NCBI RefSeq assembly: GCF_014650435.1
Contig: NZ_BMUY01000001.1
Coordinates: 868,001 to 932,000, forward strand
DNA: 64,000 nt
Source: Streptomyces tendae
GTDB lineage: Bacteria; Actinomycetota; Actinomycetes; Streptomycetales; Streptomycetaceae
Reading direction: 5' to 3'
Made by a program: the position numbers and the translations under genes. Below are positions 18,670-30,408 of the stretch, in pieces; positions within the stretch are counted from its first letter, which is position 1, and the number at the start of each line of letters is the position of its first letter. The notes beneath the pieces were generated by a model. That model worked only from the letters and a program-made list of their open reading frames with translations, ran no database searches and had not been told where the DNA came from.

Positions 18670-19797
18670 TCAACCGGACGTCGACGGCAGGCCCGGAAGA
18701 GTGATGAGGATGCGGCAGCCCCGCTCGGATTCGGCCACCCCGATCCGGCCGCCGTGCAGATCCACCGCCCAGCGCGCGATCGCGAGGCCCAGGCCGGTGC
18801 CTCCGTCGCTGCCCGGACCGTGCGGCCGCGACACCGAACCCCGGTTGAACCGCTCGAACACCCGGCGCCACTCAGAGCGCGGAATGCCGGGTCCCTCGTC
18901 GAGCACCTCCAGCTCCAGGGACTCGGGCAGCTCTCCGCGCCGCGCCCGGACCGTCACCCGGCCGTGCGGCGGGCTGTGCTTGACGGCGTTGTCGATGAGG
19001 TTGGCGACGACCTGGTGGATGCGCTCCGGGTCGGCGTGCGCGGTCAGCTCCGGCGGGAAGACGTCCAGGGCCAGGTGCACGTCGGTACGGGTGTGGCTGC
19101 CGGAGCCGGAGGCGATGCCCGCGCGCGCGGAGGCGACCATGTTGGCCTCCTTCAGTACGCCGGACAGGTACGGCCACACCTCGAAGCGGCGTTTGCGCAG
19201 CGGTATGACGCCGTTGTCCAGGCGGGAGAGGTCGAGGAGCGTCTCCACCAGCCGGCCGAGCCGCTCGGTCTGCCCGAGCGCCGTGCGCATGGTCTCCGGG
19301 TCGGCCTCGGTGACGCCGTCGACGATGTTCTCCAGCACCGCGCGCAGGCCCGCGATCGGGGTGCGCAGCTCGTGCGAGACGTTCGCCACCAGCTCCTTGC
19401 GCTGGAGGTCCTGGGCCTCCAGGTCGTCGGCCATGCGGTTGATGGTGACGGCCAGGTCGCCCAGTTCGTCGCGGCGGTTCTCGCGCACCCGGCGGGTGTA
19501 GTCGCCGTGCGAGATGGACCGGGCCACCGCGTTCATCTCGTCCAGCGGCGCGGTCAGCGAGTGCGCCACGAACTGCGTGATCAGCAGCGTGGCGATCATC
19601 GAGAAGACCGTGATGAACCGCAGCTCCGTCTTGGTGTGCACCGCTATCACCGACAGGCCGGTGGTGATCAGCACCGACGTGACGACCAGCGCGCCCAGCT
19701 TGGTCTTGATCGAGAACGGGCGCACGCCGCCCCAGGGCTCCCCGGTGGTCCGAGGGCCGGGGCTCCTCCGTGCGGCTTCCCGTCCTCTGCTGCTCAT
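18670..19797 (-). CDS. Sensor histidine kinase (EnvZ/HAMP type)
   Basis: 375 residues. Two membrane helices (about 33-53 and 62-78) enclose almost no extracytoplasmic loop, so it probably senses the membrane itself or a partner. A HAMP domain (about 78-130), the DHp helix with phospho-acceptor His142 in [10 protein letters not shown], and a HATPase domain (N-box [11 protein letters not shown]1 LDEGPGI, G2 GGTGLGLAI) follow. Its ATG overlaps the regulator's stop (ATGA, 19794-19797), so the pair is translated together. The pair lies upstream of kgd in the same direction, with 280 bases between, enough for an independent kgd promoter. Confidence 0.93.
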   Translation of the reverse strand: MSSRGREAARRSPGPRTTGEPWGGVRPFSIKTKLGALVVTSVLITTGLSVIAVHTKTELRFITVFSMIATLLITQFVAHSLTAPLDEMNAVARSISHGDYTRRVRENRRDELGDLAVTINRMADDLEAQDLQRKELVANVSHELRTPIAGLRAVLENIVDGVTEADPETMRTALGQTERLGRLVETLLDLSRLDNGVIPLRKRRFEVWPYLSGVLKEANMVASARAGIASGSGSHTRTDVHLALDVFPPELTAHADPERIHQVVANLIDNAVKHSPPHGRVTVRARRGELPESLELEVLDEGPGIPRSEWRRVFERFNRGSVSRPHGPGSDGGTGLGLAIARWAVDLHGGRIGVAESERGCRILITLPGLPSTSG

Positions 19798-20528
19798 GGC
19801 GTCGGTGTCTCCAAGGCGTATCCCACGCCGTGCACGGTGCGGATGCGCTCGGCGCCGATCTTCCGGCGCAGCGCCTTGATGTGGCTGTCCACGGTCCGGG
19901 TGCCGGAGGCGTCCGCCCAGTCCCACACCTCGGCGAGCAGCTGCTCGCGGGAGAGCACCGCGCGCGGGGTGTTCGCCAGGCAGACCAGCAGGTCGAACTC
20001 GGTGGGCGTGAGGTGGACGTCCTCGCTGCGCACCCGCACCCGGCGCTGCGCGTGGTCGATCTCCAGTTCACCCAGGCGCAGGATGCCGCTGCGCGGCGTG
20101 GAGGCGGCCACCACGGCCCGCTCCACCCGCCGCAGCAGCACGTGCACCCGGGCGGCCAGCTCGCGCATCGAGAACGGCTTGGTCATGTAGTCGTCGGCGC
20201 CCACGCCGAGGCCGACCAGCATGTCCGTCTCGTCGTCGCGCGCGGTGAGCATCAGCACCGGCACCGGCCGCTGGGCCTGCACGCGCCGGCAGACCTCCAG
20301 GCCGTCGAAGCCGGGCAGCATGATGTCGAGGATCAGCAGGTCGGGCTGCCAAGCCTCGGCCGTGTCGACGGCGGACGGACCGTCGCCCGCCGTTTGCACC
20401 AGGAATCCCTCGGCGCGCAGACGGGTCGCGATGGCGTCCACGATCGTCTGATCGTCCTCGACCACCAGCACCCGACGCTGGGCGCCCTGGGTGGCCGTGC
20501 CGTTGTGGGAGGTCTGTGTCTGCTCCAT
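19794..20528 (-). CDS. OmpR-family response regulator
   Basis: 244 residues. The receiver domain has the acidic pair Asp25/Asp26, phospho-acceptor Asp68 in LLILDIMLPG, Thr95 in LMLTARDD and Lys117 in YMTKPF. The C-terminal winged helix has LTPTEFDLLVCLA and the recognition region GTRTVDSHIKALRRKI, ending in the GVGYAL hairpin usual for OmpR proteins. It is first in the operon with the adjacent kinase. Target genes cannot be read from the sequence. Confidence 0.95.
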   Translation of the reverse strand: MEQTQTSHNGTATQGAQRRVLVVEDDQTIVDAIATRLRAEGFLVQTAGDGPSAVDTAEAWQPDLLILDIMLPGFDGLEVCRRVQAQRPVPVLMLTARDDETDMLVGLGVGADDYMTKPFSMRELAARVHVLLRRVERAVVAASTPRSGILRLGELEIDHAQRRVRVRSEDVHLTPTEFDLLVCLANTPRAVLSREQLLAEVWDWADASGTRTVDSHIKALRRKIGAERIRTVHGVGYALETPTP

Positions 20529-20641
20529 CGCCCGCCCCTGAGGTGTGCTTTCCGGAATCCGTGGGGTGATCCCATGACTGCGCTTGACGCTTGAATGATC
20601 CGCGTCAGGGCAGCAGCGTACGGGGAGTCACCGCGCCTTTG

Positions 20642-21349
20642 CTATCCAGGCCCGACGCCGATGTGCACGACGTCCGGAACGCCCCGGGCAACGGGGATCT
20701 CTTCGGTACGCACCTGTTGGAAACCGGCATTACGCAAGGTTTCTTCGAATTCCGGAGAGGGCTGCGCGGACCATACGGCAAGCACCCCGCCGGGCCTCAA
20801 CAGCCGCGCGCAGCCCGCCAGTCCGGACGGCGCGTACAGCCCGTCGTTGCCCTCGGTGACGGTCCAGCCGGGGCCGTTGTCGATGTCCAGGCACAGGGCG
20901 TCGTACGTGTCGGATGTCTCATTGACGTAACCGACCAGGTCCGCCTCGACGATCTCCGCGCGCGGGTCGGCCAGTGCGTCGGCGGAGAGTGCGGCCAGCG
21001 GTCCGGAGCGGTGCCAGTCGATGATGGCGCGCTCGCGTTCGACGACCGCGATCCGGCCCCAGCGGGGGTCGGCGGCCGCGTGCGCGAGGGAGAAGCCGAC
21101 GCCGAGTCCGCCGATGAGGAGGTGCGGCGCGGTCCGGCCGCCGGAGGCGGTCAGCGCGTCGGCCGCCGCGTCGACCAGGCGCCGCTCCGAACGGCCGTCG
21201 GAGGTGTCCATCAGGAAGCAGCCGTTCGCGATGATCTGCAGCAACGTCCCGTGCCGGCGCAGGACCACCTCGCCGTACGGGCCCTCGCGACGGTCCAGCA
21301 CCTCGGGCGCCTCGGAAGCCTCGGGGGAGTCGTGGGTAGTGAGGGGCAT
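20642..21349 (-). CDS. Spermidine synthase-like SAM-fold protein
   Basis: 235 residues with a Rossmann methyltransferase fold. HLLIGGLGVGFSLAHA is the nucleotide-binding loop, AVVERERAIIDWHR the acidic strand-2 end, and CLDIDNGPGW the post-III region. The N-terminus (YGEVVLRRHGTLLQIIANGCFLMDT) matches the small beta domain of polyamine synthases. The aminopropyltransferase family is recognisable, but the usual gatekeeper Asp pattern is altered, so polyamine synthesis is not assured. It diverges from lon, and its promoter region adjoins the HAIR operator. Confidence 0.72.
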   Translation of the reverse strand: MPLTTHDSPEASEAPEVLDRREGPYGEVVLRRHGTLLQIIANGCFLMDTSDGRSERRLVDAAADALTASGGRTAPHLLIGGLGVGFSLAHAAADPRWGRIAVVERERAIIDWHRSGPLAALSADALADPRAEIVEADLVGYVNETSDTYDALCLDIDNGPGWTVTEGNDGLYAPSGLAGCARLLRPGGVLAVWSAQPSPEFEETLRNAGFQQVRTEEIPVARGVPDVVHIGVGPG

Positions 21350-21487
21350 CGGCCCATCCTGGCATCGCCCGGCCGGAGGAATGCGAACCGGTACGACGGT
21401 GCTGTCCTCGAAGGGCGCGAAGCAACCCCCCGCACCTGATCGCTCACAGCGAACAGACCTTGGGGAACAATCCGGGGCTCCCTTTCA

Positions 21488-21506
21488 TTGAGTCGATGTA
21501 ACTCAA
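21488..21506. promoter_or_regulatory. HAIR operator (HspR binding site) upstream of lon
   Basis: TTGAGT, seven bases, ACTCAA: an inverted repeat that matches the HAIR consensus CTTGAGT-N7-ACTCAAG apart from the outermost base of each arm. It lies 23 bases before the lon start. In Streptomyces the heat-shock repressor HspR binds HAIR sites in front of the dnaK operon, clpB and lon, so the assignment agrees with known control. Confidence 0.88.
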
Positions 21507-21528
21507 CTTGACTGCCGAAGGGGAGATC

Positions 21529-23952
<2,424 letters not shown>

Positions 23953-23977
23953 CGGACGCGACCGGATGAGGAAAGGG

Positions 23978-24011
23978 GACGGCCCGGACTCCGTGTGGAG
24001 TCCGGGCCGTC
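23978..24011. terminator. Bidirectional terminator between lon and the GH25 gene
   Basis: A perfect 15-bp stem (GACGGCCCGGACTCC and its complement) closes a GTGT tetraloop between two convergent genes. Confidence 0.87.
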
Positions 24012-24028
24012 GCCGTACGCGTCGTGCG

Positions 24029-24856
24029 TCAGCCGTTCGCGAGCGCCTGGACCCGGTCCAGCGCACCGTTGAACTTGTTGTGGTCGCCGACCGTCGGACC
24101 GGACGACGTGTACTGCCACATCGTGTAGTAGCCCCAGCCGGCCGGCAGCGTGCCCACCGTGGAGGCGTACCGGGCGATCCACAGCGGGTTGTTGGCGGCG
24201 AAACCGCCGTAGTTGCCGGTGCACTGGGTCCACCAGCTGGTGGCCGTGTAGATCACGGCGTCGCGGCCGGTGCGGGCCTTGTAGGTGTTCAGGAAGTCGC
24301 GGATCCAGGAGACCATCCCGCTCTGCGACTTGCCGTAGCAGGTGGCGCCGTAGGGGTTCCACTCGATGTCGAGCGCGCCCGGCAGCGTCTTGCCGTCCCT
24401 GGACCAGCCGCCGCCGTGGTCGACGAAGTAGTTGGCCTGGGTGGCGCCGCTCGTGGTGTCCGGGGTGGCGAAGTGGTAGGCGCCCCGGATCATGCCGACG
24501 TTGTAGGAGCCGTTGTACTGCTGGGCGAAGTAGGGGTTGGTGTAGTACGTCCCCTCGGTGGCCTTGGCGTAGGCCCATTTGACGCCGCTGTTCCACAGGG
24601 TCGACCAGGCGACGTTGCCCTGGTGGCTGGAGACGTCGACGCCCTCCGTCTGGGCCGCGCGGCCCGGGACGGGGGTGCCGTGTTCGCCGTCGTGGGCCGC
24701 GACGCCCATGCCCATGTGGGCGGAGCCGCGGGCCGGGACGTCCGCGGACGACGAGGCGTCGGCGGGAAGGGTGAACACGAGGGAGAACGCGGCGAGCAGG
24801 ATCCCGGTGACGGCGAACCGCCGCCCGCGGGCCGATCCGGATCTGTGCACGAGCAT
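24029..24856 (-). CDS. Secreted GH25 muramidase (cellosyl/lysozyme M1 type)
   Basis: 275 residues. Residues 1-34 form a signal peptide (RGRR, a hydrophobic ILLAAFSLVFTL core, ADA-SS cleavage). After a short linker the catalytic GH25 barrel runs to the end, with Asp74 in GVDVSSHQG, and Asp163 and Glu165 in LDIEWNP as the acid/base pair. The C-terminus keeps the YTMWQYTSSG strand typical of the family. It would cleave the beta-1,4 bond between MurNAc and GlcNAc outside the cell. The start at 24856 follows GGAGGGCAC. No cell-wall binding repeats are present. Confidence 0.93.
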   Translation of the reverse strand: MLVHRSGSARGRRFAVTGILLAAFSLVFTLPADASSSADVPARGSAHMGMGVAAHDGEHGTPVPGRAAQTEGVDVSSHQGNVAWSTLWNSGVKWAYAKATEGTYYTNPYFAQQYNGSYNVGMIRGAYHFATPDTTSGATQANYFVDHGGGWSRDGKTLPGALDIEWNPYGATCYGKSQSGMVSWIRDFLNTYKARTGRDAVIYTATSWWTQCTGNYGGFAANNPLWIARYASTVGTLPAGWGYYTMWQYTSSGPTVGDHNKFNGALDRVQALANG

Positions 24857-25106
24857 GACGTGCCCTCCGATGGCTCGGTGGTGCTCGGTGGGGGATGCGC
24901 GAGTGGGGAGAACCCCTGGATGGCACGGGAATGGCGTGCGCATGCCATCCGGAGGTCCGGTGAAGACTCTACGCACGTAGAAACAGCGGGTGGAAGAGGG
25001 CCGGGAGCCGCCGTTGGTCTAAGCCTGCGAAATACTTGGCGAGCTGCGGCGATGGCGGCCCGCGGCGGAAACTTTCAGGACCGGAAAAATCGAGGCAGGG
25101 GCTGAC

Positions 25107-25601
25107 GTGCACGAAGACGGGAACGGCGGCGGTCGCGGAGGCGAATCCCACCTGTCCGGCAGTGGTGTGAACCAACCCGAGTTCCTCGCCCTGGAGCGGG
25201 AGTTGACGGTCCTGCTGCGGCGGGCCCGGGCCAACCAGGGCGAGATGGCCCGGGAGGTCCACCCCGATCTGGAGTCGTCCGCGTACGGACTGCTCGTCCG
25301 GCTCGGCGAGTGCGGCGGCCAGCGCGCCACCGACCTCGCCGCCTTCATCGGCGTCGGCAAGGCGACCATGTCCCGCCAGCTGCGCGCGCTGGAGGACCTC
25401 GGGCTCGTCGCCCGCGAGCCGGACCCTGCCGACGGCCGGGCCTGGCTCGTCACCCTGACCCCGGAGGGCCAGCAACGCGTCGGCCGGGTCCGGGAGGCCC
25501 GCCGCGCCCGGTACGCCCGCCGGCTCGCCGACTGGGACCCCCGCGAGGTGACGGAACTGGCCCGGCTGCTGCACGAACTCAACCGGGGGATGGAGAAGTA
25601 G
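25107..25601 (+). CDS. MarR-family transcriptional regulator
   Basis: 164 residues. A winged helix-turn-helix spans about 55-125: GGQRATDLAAFIGVGKATMSRQL is followed by the wing DPADGRAWLVTLTPEG. Flanking helices at both ends make the dimer. The first 25 residues are Gly/Glu-rich and probably disordered. It is convergent with the PP2C gene (17 bases apart) and divergent from the muramidase gene. The ligand and targets are unknown; MarR proteins often control the neighbouring divergent gene or their own. Confidence 0.88.
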   Translation: MHEDGNGGGRGGESHLSGSGVNQPEFLALERELTVLLRRARANQGEMAREVHPDLESSAYGLLVRLGECGGQRATDLAAFIGVGKATMSRQLRALEDLGLVAREPDPADGRAWLVTLTPEGQQRVGRVREARRARYARRLADWDPREVTELARLLHELNRGMEK

Positions 25602-25618
25602 TACCGGCGCCGTCCGGC

Positions 25619-26410
25619 TCACAACTCGGCGTAGACCACCGTCGCGTCGTCGTGCGTCTTGCTGCGTCCGAGGAACGCCCGGTCGCCCGCCGCGTCCGCG
25701 CGTTCCAGCTCCCGCACCCGGTCCACCAGTGCCTGGGCGCCCTGTTTGCGCACCAGTGCCAGGCAGTCCGCCCAGTCGCCCTCCCCGAACTTCTCCACCC
25801 ACCGCGCGGCCCCGTCCGTCAGCGCCGCCAGCGTCCGAACCCCGGCGCGCGGCAGCGCCCCCGTCACGGCGCGCGCCGCCACGGCGGGGTCGGCCGCGGC
25901 CGTGAAGAAGCCGCCCTCCCTGTTGCGCAGGTTGGCGTCCACCAGCGCGTCCGTGGCGAGGGCCGAGCGGGGCAGCCGGGCCAGCCGGTCGTCCAGGACG
26001 GGGGTGAGGGTGCCGTCGGGGGCCTCCAGCAGCAGGGCCGAGTCGGAGAGGACCAGGTACTCGACGGCGGCCGGGGACCAGCGGGCGAGGACCACGGTTG
26101 CCTGCGGAGTGCGCGGGTGAGAAAGGTCACAGGTTTCCGCGTGCGCCGCCGCGGTACGAGCGATAGCGCGGGACAGGGCCTCGGCGAGGGGAAGATCCGG
26201 GAGTGAAACGGTCAGTTCGGTCAGCGCCCCACCGAGGCGCGCCGTGTACCAGGGCACGGAATGCAGACAGCCCGTCGCGGTCCGTGGCGGTGTCACACCG
26301 TCAAGGACGACGAGTGAACCACCCCGTCCCGAGGCCGGTAGTCCGACGCTCGCGAAGTCCTCGTTGGGCTGGTCGGCGAGGCCTGGTTCCGAGACGAGTT
26401 CCGTACGCAT
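25619..26410 (-). CDS. PP2C-like protein phosphatase
   Basis: 263 residues, a short PP2C fold that keeps the metal-binding aspartates: NEDFASVG near residue 18, VLDGVTPP near 36, ALTDGAARW near 195, and THDDATVV at the C-terminus. No membrane segment is present. It would dephosphorylate Ser/Thr residues in the cytoplasm. The ATG at 26410 is preferred over one at 26458 because the alignable domain begins at MRTELVSEPG. It is divergent from the conservon, whose GTPase switch proteins have not been linked to it; any connection would be inference from position only. Confidence 0.75.
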   Translation of the reverse strand: MRTELVSEPGLADQPNEDFASVGLPASGRGGSLVVLDGVTPPRTATGCLHSVPWYTARLGGALTELTVSLPDLPLAEALSRAIARTAAAHAETCDLSHPRTPQATVVLARWSPAAVEYLVLSDSALLLEAPDGTLTPVLDDRLARLPRSALATDALVDANLRNREGGFFTAAADPAVAARAVTGALPRAGVRTLAALTDGAARWVEKFGEGDWADCLALVRKQGAQALVDRVRELERADAAGDRAFLGRSKTHDDATVVYAEL

Positions 26411-26863
26411 CCGGCCAGTCTGCACGAGGCCTTCACAGCGTTCGCAGAAGGCTGGCACCTTCCTCGGATTCTCCCGGAATCGACGCGGCGGCGCAGGTCA
26501 GGCGCCTGATTTGAGGGGGAATCACATCCTCCGGCGGCGCGTGGCGGCACATAGTGCCACCGCCCGTCGCAGACGTCCAACCGGCTCGCCGGGCAACCGT
26601 GCGGCACGAGCCACGGGAACTTGCTCCTCAACTCCCCTCCGGGGTTCACTCCTTCGGGTGGCGGCTCGGATGATGCGCGCTCACCGCCCACCGGCACTGG
26701 GAGGGTCGGGAACCGGTGGGGGGACTGCCCCGCTCACGCGGTCTCCCCGCCCGACGCGCTGTCGGCGGCCGGGGAACAGCCCAGCGCCCGGCGGAGGGTG
26801 CACGCGCCCCCGGCCGGCCAGTTGACGGAGCGCCACCCGGAACCACGGGTACACGAGTCAGGA
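26411..26863. other. Intergenic region, 453 bp, between PP2C gene and conservon
   Basis: No credible gene. The reading frame of cvnA stays open back to 26621, but codon use and the lack of a binding site argue that this part is untranslated. It must hold two divergent promoters. A short hairpin (GGCAC-ATA-GTGCC near 26547) is the only structure I could see. Confidence 0.5.
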
Positions 26864-29800
26864 ATGCGAGCACCGGTGCAGAAGACGCGGCCTCGTCGCA
26901 CAGGCAAGCAGACGGCCCCCGCGGGGAGCGCGGAGCGCACCCCCGGCACCTCCACCCCTCCGCAGCCGCCGGAGGCCCCGGTCGGCAAGGGCCGTCGCAC
27001 CCACGTGCGCAACCGCCTCATCGTGGCGGTGGCGGTCGTGGCGGCCGCGGTCGCCGGGGCCGGAGCCCCCTCGGTCGTGGCCGCCTCCGGGCAACTGCAC
27101 GACTCGCAGGAACTGGTGACGCTCGCCGAGCAGACCCAGGGCGCGCTGACCCTCGCCCACTCCCTCGCCGACGAGCGGGACGAGGTCACCCCGTACATCG
27201 CGGCGGGCCGCCCCAAGTCCAAGGCACCCTCCGAGCAGCGCAGCGCCCGCGTCGACCGGCAGGTGGAGGAGCTGCGCGCCGACCCCGACACGCCCGCCTC
27301 CCTGCGCGAGGACCTCGACGCCGTCGCCGCCCTGCGCCGCGCCGCCCTCACCGGCAAGAGCACCGCGCTCCAGGCCCACGAGGCGTACTCGGAGGCGATC
27401 ACCGAACTCCACGCCCTGGCCGAGAAGCTGGGCGAGGAGATGCCGCCCCGCGCGGGCTCCGGCGCGTACGCGCTGGCCGAGCTGGACACCGCCGTCCAGC
27501 AGGCCGCCGCCACCCGTGGTCTGCTGCTGGCGGCCCTGAACGTGCCGAGCAGCACCGAGACCGTCATCGACCCGGTCACCGGCCTGCCGACCGAGACGAC
27601 CACCACCTCGGACGCCGACGCCGAGCAGCGCGACGCCCTCGCCGCCGCCGCCCAGCAGGCCCGGGTGCGCTCCGACGCGGCCCTCGCCGACTTCCGCGAG
27701 GGCGCTCCCAAGGAGGCGCGGAGCAGCTTCGACGCCACCGTCGCCGGGCCCGAGGTCAACTCCGCGGAGAAGTACCTCGCCGGACTCACCGACGAACCGA
27801 CCCTCTCCGACGGCGACCTGCGCACCAGCACCAAGCGGCTGGACGCCGCGCTCTCCGCCCGCGTGGACGCGATGCGCGGCGCGGAGTCCGCCCTGTACGA
27901 GAAGCGCGTCCAGGCCCTGGAGCGGCTGCGCGACGACGACGTCACCGCGCTGGAGATCCGGATCGCCGTCCTCGGCGCCCTCATCCTGCTCGCCGTCGGC
28001 ATCGCCACCGCACTGGCCCGCACCCTCACCCGCCCGCTGTCGGTGCTGCGCCGCGGCTCGGCCCGGCTGGCCGAGGCGGAGGACGCGACGGCTCAGGAGC
28101 CGATCGCCTTCACCGGCCGCAACGACGAGTTCGCGCAGGTCGTCCGCTCCGTCAACGCCCTGCACACGCACGCCGCGACGCTCGCCGGACGGGTCGCCAC
28201 GCTGGAGTCCGACCGCAAGCACCTGGTCGGCCAGCGGCAGAAGATGGCCGACGCCCGCGAGGAACTGCGCGCCGAACTCGCCGAGTCCGCCGCCCAGCTG
28301 GAGGTGGTGCGCAAGAGCATCGGCTCCACCTTCGTCAACCTGGCGCTGCGCACCCTCGGCCTGGTCGAGCGGCAACTCGCCGTCATCGAGGGCCTGGAGG
28401 AGCGCGAGCAGGACCCCGACCGCCTCGCCACCCTGTTCAAGCTCGACCACTTCGCCACGGTCATGCGCCGGCACAGCGAGAACCTCCTCGTCCTCGCCGG
28501 CACCGAGCACGTCCAGCACAGCGCCTCGCCGGTGCCGCTGGTCGACGTGGTTCGGGCCGCGGTGAGCGAGATCGAGCGGTACGAGCGGGTACGCATCGCC
28601 GCGCTGCCGCCGCACGCCCACGTGGCCGGGTTCGCCGCCGACGACCTGTCCCACCTGCTGGCCGAGCTGATGGAGAACGCCACCTCCTTCTCGCCGCCGG
28701 ACCTGCCCGTCGAGGTCTCCGGCTGGCTCCTGGAGAACGGCGAGGTGATGCTCTCCGTCCAGGACGAGGGCATCGGCATGGCCACCGAACGCCTCCAGCG
28801 GCTCAACGCCCGCCTCACCGACTTCGACCCGGACGCGCCGTTCGACCAGGAGGGCGAGGACGGTCTCGGGCTCGGCCTCTACGTCGTCGCCCGGCTCGCC
28901 CACCGGCACGGGGCGCGGGTACGGCTGCGGGAGCAGAAGCAGGGCGGCGTCGCGGCCGTCGTCGTCCTCCCGAGCCCCCTGCTCGCCGCGGCGCCGCCGG
29001 CCGCGCTGGCCCCGACCGTGCCGGTGTCCGACGGCACCGGCTCCTTCTCCCTGCCCGGCGCGGACGCGGAGGCCAACTCCAACGTCCTGCACGGGCGGAC
29101 GGAGCAGGCGGTACGGGCGGACCGGGACGCCGGGACGGCAGCCGACCCGGAACCGGAGCCCGGCACCGACCCGCTGGTGGCCTCGGCGGAGCACGCCGTA
29201 CGCCGTGCCGAGGAGGACGCCGTACGCCGTGCCGAGGAGGACGCGTCCCGAGCCGACGCGGCCGCCGACGAGGCCACGGAAGCGGACCCCGTCCGCTCGG
29301 AGACACCGGACCCCGGCGCCCAGGAACCCGGCGCCCAGGATCCCGCTCCCGACGGCCCCGGCACCCCGGACGACGCGCCCGCCCCGGAGCCGCACGACCG
29401 GGACGCGGAGGCCCCCGGGGACGGTGCCGCCGCCCCCGGCAGCGACCTCCCCGACGACGCGACGATGGCCCTCTTCCTCCCGGCCCTGGCGGAGCCGGAG
29501 ACCCCGGCGGAGCCCGTTTCCGACCCCTACGCCATCGGCCCCGACGCCCACGACCGCACCCCGGACGAGGGCACCGGCCGCGTCGGGGACGCCGACCGCG
29601 CCGAAGGCTCCGAGGGCACCGAGGGCTCCGAGCCCGCCGAGCCCGTCACCGACAAGGGTCTGCCCAAGCGGACCCCGAAGCTCACCACCCCCGCCGCGGT
29701 GCCGCGGCCGCGCACCTCGGGATCCGTCGACGCCGACGCGCTCCGCCGCCGGCTGGGCGGATTCCGCCGAGGGGCGGAGGCGGGCCGCCGCGACGTCGAG

Positions 29801-29899
29801 GCGGAGATCGCGGACCGCACCGGACCGCAGCAGGCGCCGGTCGACGCGGACACAACCGAAGAAGCCACGGGGGGCACTGTCGAGGAGGCAAGCAGTTGA
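26864..29899 (+). CDS. cvnA: Conservon sensor kinase-like protein CvnA
   Basis: About 1011 residues. A basic N-terminus and a first membrane helix (LIVAVAVVAAAVAGAG) are followed by an extracellular helical nitrate/nitrite-sensing-type domain, a second helix (AVLGALILLAVGIATAL), HAMP, and a histidine-kinase-like region (LDHFATVMRRHSENLLVLAG). The ATPase domain has ELMENATSFSPP, VQDEGIGM and GLGLGLYVVARLA. Beyond about 710 lies a long acidic, disordered tail with recent duplications. CvnA proteins act with CvnB, C and D as a membrane-anchored complex resembling GPCR signalling. The stop overlaps cvnB (TTGA). The start could also be the GTG at 26876. Confidence 0.88.
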   Translation: MRAPVQKTRPRRTGKQTAPAGSAERTPGTSTPPQPPEAPVGKGRRTHVRNRLIVAVAVVAAAVAGAGAPSVVAASGQLHDSQELVTLAEQTQGALTLAHSLADERDEVTPYIAAGRPKSKAPSEQRSARVDRQVEELRADPDTPASLREDLDAVAALRRAALTGKSTALQAHEAYSEAITELHALAEKLGEEMPPRAGSGAYALAELDTAVQQAAATRGLLLAALNVPSSTETVIDPVTGLPTETTTTSDADAEQRDALAAAAQQARVRSDAALADFREGAPKEARSSFDATVAGPEVNSAEKYLAGLTDEPTLSDGDLRTSTKRLDAALSARVDAMRGAESALYEKRVQALERLRDDDVTALEIRIAVLGALILLAVGIATALARTLTRPLSVLRRGSARLAEAEDATAQEPIAFTGRNDEFAQVVRSVNALHTHAATLAGRVATLESDRKHLVGQRQKMADAREELRAELAESAAQLEVVRKSIGSTFVNLALRTLGLVERQLAVIEGLEEREQDPDRLATLFKLDHFATVMRRHSENLLVLAGTEHVQHSASPVPLVDVVRAAVSEIERYERVRIAALPPHAHVAGFAADDLSHLLAELMENATSFSPPDLPVEVSGWLLENGEVMLSVQDEGIGMATERLQRLNARLTDFDPDAPFDQEGEDGLGLGLYVVARLAHRHGARVRLREQKQGGVAAVVVLPSPLLAAAPPAALAPTVPVSDGTGSFSLPGADAEANSNVLHGRTEQAVRADRDAGTAADPEPEPGTDPLVASAEHAVRRAEEDAVRRAEEDASRADAAADEATEADPVRSETPDPGAQEPGAQDPAPDGPGTPDDAPAPEPHDRDAEAPGDGAAAPGSDLPDDATMALFLPALAEPETPAEPVSDPYAIGPDAHDRTPDEGTGRVGDADRAEGSEGTEGSEPAEPVTDKGLPKRTPKLTTPAAVPRPRTSGSVDADALRRRLGGFRRGAEAGRRDVEAEIADRTGPQQAPVDADTTEEATGGTVEEASS
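29195..29242 (+). repeat. Perfect 24-bp tandem duplication inside cvnA
   Basis: Two adjacent identical 24-bp units encode AVRRAEED twice in the disordered tail. A second tandem pair of 15 bp (29312-29341, CCCGGCGCCCAGGA plus one base) lies just downstream. Both keep the frame. Confidence 0.85.
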
Positions 29900-30408
29900 C
29901 CGCGCCCAGTACCTTCGGACTGAGCAGTGAAGCCCGCAATCTCCACTGGCTGCTGACCAACCTCGTCGAGGAGGTGCCCGGCATCCGGTCGGTCGCCGTG
30001 GTCTCCTCCGACGGGCTCCTGCTCCTGTCCTCCGACCCCGGCCGCAACGAGGAGGCCCGGCAGGTCCGCGAGACGCCCCGGGCGGGCCCGCGCGGCTCCG
30101 CCGCCGACCTCGCCACCGTCGTCTCCGGCGTGGGTAGCCTGACCATCGGCGCCGCCCGGCTGATGGACTTCGGCCCCGTGAAGCACACGATGGTCGCCAT
30201 GGACGAGGGCAGCCTGTTCGTGATGTCGATCAGCGACGGCTCGCTGCTCGGGGTGCACGGCTCCGCGGAGTGCGACATGAGCGTCGTGGCGTACCACATG
30301 GCGCTCTTCGTCGGCCGGGCCGGCCACGTCCTGACCCCCGAACTCCGCAGCGAACTGCGCAAGTCCCTGGAGTCCGAGTCGTCCCAGCCGACGGGGAGCG
30401 CCCGATGA
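29896..30408 (+). CDS. cvnB: Conservon roadblock/LC7 protein CvnB
   Basis: 170 residues with a roadblock/LC7 fold: helix LHWLLTNLVEEVPGIRSVAVVSSDGLLL cut by strands, then a central helix and GSLFVMSISDGSLLGVHGS strands. Roadblock proteins regulate small GTPases, here CvnD. It uses a TTG start overlapping the cvnA stop, with GAGGAGG seven bases ahead. It overlaps cvnC by four bases. All four conservon genes are in one transcript with no internal spacing. Confidence 0.92.
   Translation: MTAPSTFGLSSEARNLHWLLTNLVEEVPGIRSVAVVSSDGLLLLSSDPGRNEEARQVRETPRAGPRGSAADLATVVSGVGSLTIGAARLMDFGPVKHTMVAMDEGSLFVMSISDGSLLGVHGSAECDMSVVAYHMALFVGRAGHVLTPELRSELRKSLESESSQPTGSAR

Noticed and set aside
26621..26863. 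N-terminal extension of CvnA to 26621
   Set aside because: The added 81 residues are Pro/Gly/Ser/Arg-rich, lack a ribosome binding site and do not resemble a CvnA N-terminus.
26716..30408. A long plus-strand frame covering cvnA in another phase and reading into cvnB
   Set aside because: Only its last 171 codons (from 29896) are real, as cvnB; the rest is Arg/Pro/Gly-rich shadow over cvnA.
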